From positions 1-11,351 of the forward strand of contig JBGPJM010000164.1 of assembly GCA_041485385.1 (NCBI GenBank): DNA of 11,351 nt. The letters run 5' to 3'. The notes under the pieces were generated by a model. That model was not told where the DNA came from, searched no databases, and was given only the letters and a program-made list of their open reading frames with translations. Shown one piece after another: positions 6,949 to 11,351 of this stretch (its first letter is position 1; every line of letters begins with the position of its first letter). This DNA comes from JBGPJM01 sp041485385 (lineage in GTDB: Bacteria > Planctomycetota > Phycisphaerae > Phycisphaerales > UBA1924). The position numbers and the translations under genes were made by a program.

Positions 6949-7608
6949 ATGAAGAGCCTTCTCCCCGCCGCGCTCCTGGCCGCCCTCGCCGCCCCGGCGT
7001 TCGGCCAGAGCAACGTCAGTCCGGTCAACAATTTCTCCTGGAGCGAGAACTGCGGGTGGATGAACTGGCGCGACGCCGGCTCGCCCCCCGCCAGCCAGGG
7101 TGCGCACGTCGGCGCCACGTTCCTGTCCGGCTTCATCTGGTGCGAGAACATCGGGTGGATCAACCTCGGCGACGGCACGCCCGCCAACGGGACCCACTAC
7201 GCCAACACAACCGGGGCCGACTTCGGCGTCAACATCGACGCGCCCACCGGCGAGCTCTCCGGCATGGCCTGGGGCGAGAACGTCGGGTGGATCAACCTCG
7301 CCGGCGGGGGCATGGCCGGCGCCTCCACCGCCGCCCGCATCACCCTCACCCAGCCGCGCCGCCTCCTGGGCTACGCCTGGGGCGAGAACGTCGGGTGGAT
7401 CAACCTCGACGACGCCGTGCACTACGTCGGCATCAACACCTGCTCCGGCGACTTCAATATGGACGGGCTCCTCAACTCCCAGGACTTCTTCGACTTCCTC
7501 ACCGCCTTCTTCGCCAGCGCCCCCAGCGCCGACTTCAACCACGACGCCACCATCAACTCCCAGGACTTCTTCGACTTCCTCAACGCCTTCTTCGCCGGCT
7601 GCCCGTGA
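6949..7608 (+). CDS. Secreted W-x-E-N-x-G-W-x-N repeat protein with C-terminal GC-type dockerin
   Basis: A 219-residue exported protein. The ATG at 6949 has GAGAGGA six bases upstream and opens a signal peptide (M-K-S-L-L-P then an Ala/Leu-rich core, cleavage near A-F-G at 17-19). The body carries four short repeats, W-S-E-N-C-G-W-M-N-W (31-40), W-C-E-N-I-G-W-I-N-L (64-73), W-G-E-N-V-G-W-I-N-L (108-117) and the same again (144-153), spaced 33-44 residues apart. Similar 'AWGENVGWIN' repeats are known from uncharacterised secreted proteins of many bacteria, including candidate phyla; their function is unknown. Residues 167-219 form a two-repeat dockerin (D-F-N-M-D-G-L-L-N-S-Q-D and D-F-N-H-D-A-T-I-N-S-Q-D) ending F-A-G-C-P. 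The A in D-A-T-I replaces the usual Gly of the calcium loop. It is the last plus-strand gene and converges on the minus-strand cluster. Confidence 0.9.
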   Translation: MKSLLPAALLAALAAPAFGQSNVSPVNNFSWSENCGWMNWRDAGSPPASQGAHVGATFLSGFIWCENIGWINLGDGTPANGTHYANTTGADFGVNIDAPTGELSGMAWGENVGWINLAGGGMAGASTAARITLTQPRRLLGYAWGENVGWINLDDAVHYVGINTCSGDFNMDGLLNSQDFFDFLTAFFASAPSADFNHDATINSQDFFDFLNAFFAGCP

Positions 7609-7710
7609 CGATCGCGGATCCCCGAGAGTCGCGCCTTTCCCCGGAACGCAGCCTTCAGAGCTTGGGGTGGTCAGGGAGATTAATCGGTTGAACCCCGGCC
7701 GTGCACCGTC
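7609..7710. other. Convergent intergenic region
   Basis: This 102-bp gap lies between the 3' ends of the W-E-N-G-W-I-N repeat gene and the small lipoprotein ORF. Transcription from both sides should end here. I see no strong GC hairpin followed by a T-run on either strand, so termination may be Rho-dependent or use the nearby repeats. Confidence 0.3.
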
Positions 7711-7914
7711 TCACCCCCTCACCCAGTCTCCCCGTCTCCCAGTCTCCCCGTCCCCCGTCTCCCCGTCTTCCCGTCTTCCCGTCTCCCAGTCCCCCCGTCT
7801 CCGGATGTCGACCGGTGCAGCATCGGCGTGCGCGGCCGGTTCCGGCCCTTGGGCAGTCTGAGTGCCCTGGCAGCCGAAGAGGCAGAGCATGACCAACGCG
7901 GCACAGGTTCGCAC
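7711..7914 (-). CDS. Small putative lipoprotein with a repeat-encoded tail
   Basis: A 67-residue ORF starting with GTG at 7914-7912, one base after the stop of the preceding gene and seven bases after GGAGG. That arrangement strongly suggests translational coupling. The N-terminus reads [V]R-T-C-A-A-L-V-M-L-C-L-F-G-C-Q, a short lipoprotein signal with lipobox L-F-G-C and lipidated Cys at residue 15. A short variable stretch follows (G-T-Q-T-A-Q-G-P-E-P-A-A-H-A-D-A-A-P). The last third (from about residue 37) is written in the 8-bp tandem repeat and gives a charged R/G/D/E/W/T-rich tail. It is not a family I recognise. The tail may be non-selected read-through into low-complexity DNA. The start and lipobox are good evidence for a gene; the C-terminus is doubtful. 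Confidence 0.5.
   Translation of the reverse strand: MRTCAALVMLCLFGCQGTQTAQGPEPAAHADAAPVDIRRRGDWETGRREDGETGDGETGRRGDWVRG
7724..7802. repeat. 8-bp tandem repeat, about ten units
   Basis: Ten head-to-tail units of consensus C-[CA]-G-T-C-T-C-C fill 7724-7802. They include CAGTCTCC (7724), CCGTCTCC (7732), CAGTCTCC (7740), CCGTCCCC (7748), a 7-bp unit (7756) and two CCGTCTTC (7763 and 7771). The 7-bp unit shifts the repeat phase. The array overlaps the 3' end of the small lipoprotein ORF on the minus strand. Because 8 is not a multiple of 3, adding or losing one unit changes the frame of that ORF. Confidence 0.85.
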
Positions 7915-7915
7915 G

Positions 7916-8770
7916 TCAGACCCTCCGGACGGGGACCGGGGTGCCACGGCTTGACCGTGCCGCGCCATGACAGTCGCCCAAGGCCGGCAAGCCGTGGGGA
8001 TGGGCGGCCGCTACCGAGGCCGCCCCGCACTCAGGACACACCCCGCCCGTCAGCCCCGCCAGCGAATACCCGCACGCAGGGCAGCAGAAACGGCGACGGC
8101 GCACCGCGCGGCGCACTCGATGGCCCAGCCCGAATATCGCGCCCACCAATACACCGTAGAACGCTGTCCCCACAACAACGCCGCGTGCGATGGGCTGAAG
8201 GGGCAGCGGACGCGGAGTGTCGATCTTCGGCAGGAGCACGTCACGGGCCAGCTCGTTCATTCGCTCGTGACGTCCCCGCTCATTGATCATGTCGACCGGC
8301 CTCATGAAGGCTGGTACCTCCAAGCCCCTTCGCCACACCACGGGCGGTGGCGGCGGCGGTGGGTACACGGGCACTCCTAAGAGGCCACGAGGCGGGGCGA
8401 TGCTGCGGTCGCAGGCGAGCGCGGCCCACGGCCAGCCGGTTTGCAGAACCAGAACGAAGTTCCGTCCACGCCCTTCGGGCTCCCCGGGATGCGGCCGGTA
8501 CGACTCGAGCACGTCGCATACGCGGACGCCAAATCCACCGAGGATCTGCACGCGCAGGGTGAGCCAGTGCGGCGGATCGTCCTCGGCCACGTGCCAGGTT
8601 CGGACCATCGCACGATCCAGACCACAACGGTCCCCGTCCGTATACGCCCACGCGACTGAATCGCCCGCCGGCGACCACAGCGCACACCCCCACGCCACCG
8701 CAACATTGATCGCCGCACCAATCACCACGAACACCACAGCGCAGCGCAGGATTCTCAAACCCCTTCGCAC
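7916..8770 (-). CDS. Two-helix membrane protein with C-terminal zinc ribbon, paralog 1
   Basis: A 284-residue protein starting with GTG at 8770-8768; GGGAG lies seven bases upstream. TM helix 1 is about 9-27 (A-V-V-F-V-V-I-G-A-A-I-N-V-A-V-A-W-G-C). A central domain of about 165 residues, probably outside the cytoplasm, follows and includes a run of seven prolines near 137-143. TM helix 2 is about 196-216. A basic R-R-A-V-R-R-R-R stretch then leads into a four-Cys zinc ribbon (C230, C233, C245, C248). It belongs to the same family as the next two genes. Its last 30 or so residues, including H-P-H-G-L-P-A-L, are encoded by an inverted-repeat element, so the tail is probably acquired. It is separated from paralog 2 by 112 bp of repeats and is followed one base later by the lipoprotein. 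Function unknown; topology is inferred. Confidence 0.85.
   Translation of the reverse strand: MRRGLRILRCAVVFVVIGAAINVAVAWGCALWSPAGDSVAWAYTDGDRCGLDRAMVRTWHVAEDDPPHWLTLRVQILGGFGVRVCDVLESYRPHPGEPEGRGRNFVLVLQTGWPWAALACDRSIAPPRGLLGVPVYPPPPPPPVVWRRGLEVPAFMRPVDMINERGRHERMNELARDVLLPKIDTPRPLPLQPIARGVVVGTAFYGVLVGAIFGLGHRVRRAVRRRRFCCPACGYSLAGLTGGVCPECGAASVAAAHPHGLPALGDCHGAARSSRGTPVPVRRV
7934..8002. repeat. REP-like inverted repeat, copy A (inside the 3' end of paralog 1)
   Basis: Arms CCACGGCTTG (7944-7953) and CAAGCCGTGG (7988-7997) are perfect inverted complements with a 34-bp loop. They extend by three more pairs if the A at 7954 is bulged. The flanks (ACCGGGGTG on the left, GGGATG on the right) match copy B almost exactly, so this is a repeat family and not a chance hairpin. 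It is wholly inside coding sequence: on the minus strand the right arm reads as H-P-H-G-L-P-A-L. Confidence 0.75.
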
Positions 8771-8790
8771 ATCAGATCTCCCGACTCAGC

Positions 8791-8925
8791 ACCGGAGTGC
8801 CACAGCTTGCCCGGCCCCAGAATCGCACCACACCACGGCAACCGCCCAGGACCGGGGTGCCACGGCTTGACCGGCCCCAGAATCATGCGGCGCCACAACA
8901 GACATCCAAGGCCGGCAAGCCGTGG
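8791..8925. repeat. REP-like inverted repeat, copy B, with a tandem left-half copy
   Basis: Copy B has arms CCACGGCTTG (8860-8869) and CAAGCCGTGG (8916-8925). Immediately before it lies a second left half: 8791-8823 (ACCGGAGTGCCACAGCTTG and on) matches 8851-8883 with few mismatches, exactly 60 bp apart. The remainder of the 60-bp unit (8824-8850 against 8884-8910) is more diverged. The element overlaps the last 43 bases of paralog 2, and on the minus strand its right arm encodes that protein's H-P-H-G-L-P-A-L tail. The rest fills the 112-bp gap before paralog 1. Confidence 0.75.
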
Positions 8926-9620
8926 GGATGCGCGCCCGAAACCAAAGCCACCCCGCACTCCGGACACTTCCCCAGCCCCCGCACCGGATACCCGCACTCC
9001 AGGCACAACCCCCGCCGCACGCGCCGCCACCGGCGCAACCGGCCCCTCACCGGCGAGAGGAGCAGCCACATCGCCGAGCCGTACAGGACGGCGTTGATCG
9101 CGAAACCGGGCCAGAGAGGCCGCAGGGGAAGCGGGTGCGGCGTGCCATGCTCCGAGTGCGGCGACCAGTCGCGGGCCCGCAGCGACTCGGGCACGTGCAC
9201 ACCTGATTCCCAGCCCGCTGGGACCAGGGTGCGCGCCGGCGTGTCGGGCTTCCACCCCGCCGCGGGCGTGACAGTCTGCAGCGCGCGGAGCGGCCAGCCG
9301 GCTTGGCAGGCCGAGAGCCGAAGCCGATCTTCGAGCCCAAGCCTGCCGAAGTAGTAGATCCCGACGTCGAGCTGATGCATGGTCACGCCCCACCGCGACG
9401 ATCGGCTCTGAGAGAAAGCGGCGCGATAGGAGACGCCCTCGAGCTCCGGCCACCTGGCAACGTCCACGTTCGCGAAGAGGTCCGACGGCAGGCGACCGGC
9501 TTGATCCATACGGCTCATCGCTGGCCACGGCGACCACAGCGCACACCCCCACGCCACCGCAACATTGATCGCCGCCCCGAGCAGCAGGAAGAGCACGACG
9601 ATCCGGACGGCGCGCTTCAC
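8883..9620 (-). CDS. Two-helix membrane protein with C-terminal zinc ribbon, paralog 2
   Basis: A 245-residue protein of the same family. The GTG at 9620-9618 overlaps the stop of paralog 3 as GTGA, the clearest indication of the start; an upstream in-frame extension exists but would run through paralog 3. TM helix 1 is about 5-24 (V-L-F-L-L-L-G-A-A-I-N-V-A-V-A-W-G-C), the central domain about 30-165, and TM helix 2 about 170-190 (P-L-R-P-L-W-P-G-F-A-I-N-A-V-L-Y then a hydrophobic run). A basic stretch precedes the zinc ribbon C206, C209, C219, C222. The shared G-W-P-L-R-A-L segment of the central domain (about 108-114) is near A-G-W-P-M-A-S-L in paralog 3. The final 18 residues come from REP-like copy B. 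Function unknown; a zinc-ribbon membrane sensor or scaffold is only a guess. Confidence 0.87.
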   Translation of the reverse strand: MKRAVRIVVLFLLLGAAINVAVAWGCALWSPWPAMSRMDQAGRLPSDLFANVDVARWPELEGVSYRAAFSQSRSSRWGVTMHQLDVGIYYFGRLGLEDRLRLSACQAGWPLRALQTVTPAAGWKPDTPARTLVPAGWESGVHVPESLRARDWSPHSEHGTPHPLPLRPLWPGFAINAVLYGSAMWLLLSPVRGRLRRWRRVRRGLCLECGYPVRGLGKCPECGVALVSGAHPHGLPALDVCCGAA

Positions 9621-10327
9621 GGCACACCCGCCTTCTCCTCGACGGCGGTGCCGGTCGCCGCGGGCCCGGCCTCTCTCCCGCACTCCGGACACCTCGCGAG
9701 CCCCCGCACGGGATACCCGCATTTCAGGCACAACCCACGCCGCACGCGCCGCCACCGGCGGAGCGTGAACGGGCCGCCCATGATCGTCCAGCACGCCGCG
9801 GCGTAGAGCAGTGTGTCGAGCGCGAAGCCGGTCCAGACTGGGCGCAGCGGGAGTGGGTCGGGGACCTCGGGCGCCCTCTTGCGTATCTCCCCACCGACGA
9901 TGCGCGGCACGACCACTCCGCCGCGCCATACGGCGGTGTCGCCGGGGTTCCTGGGAAACACCACGCCCCAGCCATCCGAGATGGTGTCGCACTCCAGCGA
10001 GGCCATCGGCCATCCCGCTCTATGGACATGCAGCATGTGCGGCCCGTGCGGCTGCGGAACCGGCGTCGCCGTGGGCGCGGCCACGACGTAGAGCAGGTGA
10101 ACGTGCAGGCCAACCCCGATCCGGTCCTCGTGGATGGCGAACTCGCCCGGCTGGAGCCAATCCTTGGGAACGAGACTTCCGATGTCGCGGATCGCCCCCC
10201 TGTCGGTCGGGGAAGCCGAGGTCCTGTGCGTCCACGGCGACCACAACTCGCACCCCCACGCGACGGCAACATTGATCGCCGCGCCGAGCAGCAAGAATGC
10301 GACGATGGTGATCACCATTCGCCCCAT
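9617..10327 (-). CDS. Two-helix membrane protein with C-terminal zinc ribbon, paralog 3
   Basis: A 236-residue protein. The ATG at 10327 is preferred because GGAGGAG lies eight bases upstream; it overlaps the end of the HEAT-repeat gene by 16 bases in another frame. TM helix 1 is about 5-24, and its I-N-V-A-V-A-W-G-C is shared with both paralogs. The central domain is about 30-160. P-L-P-L-R-P-V-W-T-G-F-A leads into TM helix 2 (about 166-186), then a basic stretch and the zinc ribbon C200, C203, C213, C216. Unlike paralogs 1 and 2 it lacks the H-P-H-G-L-P-A-L tail, ending E-E-K-A-G-V-P, so it may show the ancestral C-terminus. It overlaps paralog 2 by four bases (GTGA). Together the overlaps show a tight operon. 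Function unknown. Confidence 0.87.
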   Translation of the reverse strand: MGRMVITIVAFLLLGAAINVAVAWGCELWSPWTHRTSASPTDRGAIRDIGSLVPKDWLQPGEFAIHEDRIGVGLHVHLLYVVAAPTATPVPQPHGPHMLHVHRAGWPMASLECDTISDGWGVVFPRNPGDTAVWRGGVVVPRIVGGEIRKRAPEVPDPLPLRPVWTGFALDTLLYAAACWTIMGGPFTLRRWRRVRRGLCLKCGYPVRGLARCPECGREAGPAATGTAVEEKAGVP

Positions 10328-11351
10328 TTCGGCCACTCCTCCCGCACCTTCGCGGCCTCCTCCGGGTGCTTGACCTCCCAATCGATGTGTTTCACAGCGT
10401 CGCCCGCGGCTTCGGCGACCATCGGGTCCGGATCGCTTCGCAAGGCGCGCAAGCGCGGCAGAGCACCTACCGCCTTCGCGCCGGCGAACGCGAGCACATG
10501 GGCGGCGTCCGCGCGCCGCTCTGCATCGTCGTCACCGAGCCACTCCGCCATGACGGGGACACTGAGGCAGCCGCGGATCGCCATGTGTTGTAGACGTTCC
10601 TCACGCAGCCCGCGCACCTCAGCCCGGGATACTCCCGGGGCGACGTTCATCAAGATGCGCGTGGCACGCCCCTCATCGCCTCCCTGGCAGGCATAGGCGA
10701 GCGCCGCAATGGACTGGATGTCCGGGTCATTCGACTCCATGAACTGCTTGAGCTCGGGGAGCAACGACTCGGCCGAGCCGGCGTCAATGTCCGGGATCTT
10801 CTCGAGAGCGTTGACCGTTGTAAGTGCGGGCGATGATCGCGCGAGCCCGAGGAGGCGATGCAGCGCCGCCGCCACCTCCCGCGGATCGCCGCCGATCTGC
10901 ACCCACGTCTTCGCCGCCTGATCCCACGGTTGCCTCAGGCCAGCATCCCGCAGAAACTCCGCGACAGCGCCGCGGAAGACCCCGCCTTCCCTCCCGTGCC
11001 GCGCCGCCGCGCTAAGGGCCGCCCCACGGCGTTTGGGACTCGGTGAACCGATCCCATCTTCGATGATCCGGGTCGTTCGATCGTCCAGCGGCAGACGCCC
11101 GGCAAAGATCAGTACCATGGTGAGCACCGGCTCGTCGTCGTTCGCAAGCGCAAGCACGGCATCCTGGGCGGCCGTGTCGTCGAGGGCCACCGTGCCAAGC
11201 GCCCAAACGCACACGGCGCGGACAACCGCACTCTTGTCCTGCAGGCCTTTCATGAAGATCGGGAGCGGACTCTCGCCATCGGGAAGGTTGTCGAGCGAGC
11301 CGAGGAAATCGCGCTCGTCGCTCAGCGCGGGCTCCTCGCCTAATGAGGAGC
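10312..11351 (-). CDS. HEAT-repeat protein (5' end beyond the window)
   Basis: An open frame runs from the right edge to TGA at 10314-10312, giving about 345 residues. An ATG at 11253 is not used as the start. The frame is open upstream, and the codons before it (L-P-D-G-E-S-P-L-P-I-F) join smoothly to M-K-G-L-Q-D-K-S-A-V-V-R-A-V-C-V-W-A-L to make one HEAT helix pair. The visible part is an array of alpha-helical HEAT/PBS-type repeats, for example W-L-G-D-D-D-A-E-R-R-A-D-A-A-H-V-L and L-R-S-D-P-D-P-M-V-A-E-A-A-G-D-A-V. It ends with a charged/aromatic tail, E-E-W-P-K-W-G-E-W. HEAT arrays form protein-binding solenoids; any enzymatic or membrane part would lie to the right of the window. It is the first gene seen of the minus-strand operon and overlaps paralog 3 by 16 bases. 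Confidence 0.85.
   Translation of the reverse strand, partial: SSLGEEPALSDERDFLGSLDNLPDGESPLPIFMKGLQDKSAVVRAVCVWALGTVALDDTAAQDAVLALANDDEPVLTMVLIFAGRLPLDDRTTRIIEDGIGSPSPKRRGAALSAAARHGREGGVFRGAVAEFLRDAGLRQPWDQAAKTWVQIGGDPREVAAALHRLLGLARSSPALTTVNALEKIPDIDAGSAESLLPELKQFMESNDPDIQSIAALAYACQGGDEGRATRILMNVAPGVSRAEVRGLREERLQHMAIRGCLSVPVMAEWLGDDDAERRADAAHVLAFAGAKAVGALPRLRALRSDPDPMVAEAAGDAVKHIDWEVKHPEEAAKVREEWPKWGEW

Noticed and set aside
7724..7802. Repeat array considered as a CRISPR
   Set aside because: Units are 8 bp head to tail without spacers; it is a short tandem repeat.
8755..9627. 290-residue minus-strand frame overlapping paralog 2
   Set aside because: Different frame from paralog 2, which has helices, a zinc ribbon and coupled start; this frame has only Arg/Gly/Ala-rich sequence and runs through the REP-like repeats.

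Overview
The window is GC-rich bacterial DNA that looks like Planctomycetota, most likely class Phycisphaerae. Three clues support this. Two intact secreted proteins and one gene remnant end in the 'GC-type' dockerin-like sorting domain (D-x-N-x-D-G-x-x-N-S-Q-D-F-F-D-F-L, repeated twice, ending in A-G-C-x), which is typical of that class. An ECF sigma factor of the planctomycete/acidobacterial type is coupled to a Ser/Thr kinase. A cluster of small two-helix membrane proteins carries a C-terminal zinc ribbon (CxxCGY...CPECG) of a type I associate with planctomycetes. The taxonomic call is inference from these families.

Layout. Positions 1-1312 (minus strand): an ECF sigma factor gene overlaps by ATGA a Hanks-type Ser/Thr kinase gene that runs off the left edge. 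Positions 1313-1418: a divergent intergenic region with a small perfect hairpin. Positions 1419-7608 (plus strand) hold an exoprotein block: a 1150-residue secreted protein (seven TolB/PD40-like blades, calcium-type repeats, dockerin), a frameshifted remnant of an Ig-like/dockerin gene, an intergenic region with two overlapping palindromes, a secreted right-handed beta-helix protein, and a small secreted protein with four W-x-E-N-x-G-W-x-N repeats plus a dockerin.

Positions 7711-11351 (minus strand) are read right to left. A HEAT-repeat protein (5' end beyond the window) is followed by three paralogous membrane/zinc-ribbon proteins and a tiny lipoprotein. The HEAT gene and the first two paralogs overlap each other. 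A 112-bp gap with repeats precedes the third paralog, and the lipoprotein starts 1 bp after it. The lipoprotein tail is written in an 8-bp tandem repeat.

How they may work together. The sigma factor/kinase pair is a plausible signalling and transcription unit for the cell envelope, and it is divergent from a large exported protein. The plus-strand proteins share an export and sorting logic of signal peptide plus dockerin tail. The minus-strand cluster has the order and couplings of one transcription unit for membrane or envelope proteins of unknown function. The most unusual structure is a REP-like inverted repeat whose right arm encodes the C-terminal tails of two of the three paralogs. No rRNA, tRNA, transposase or CRISPR array was seen.
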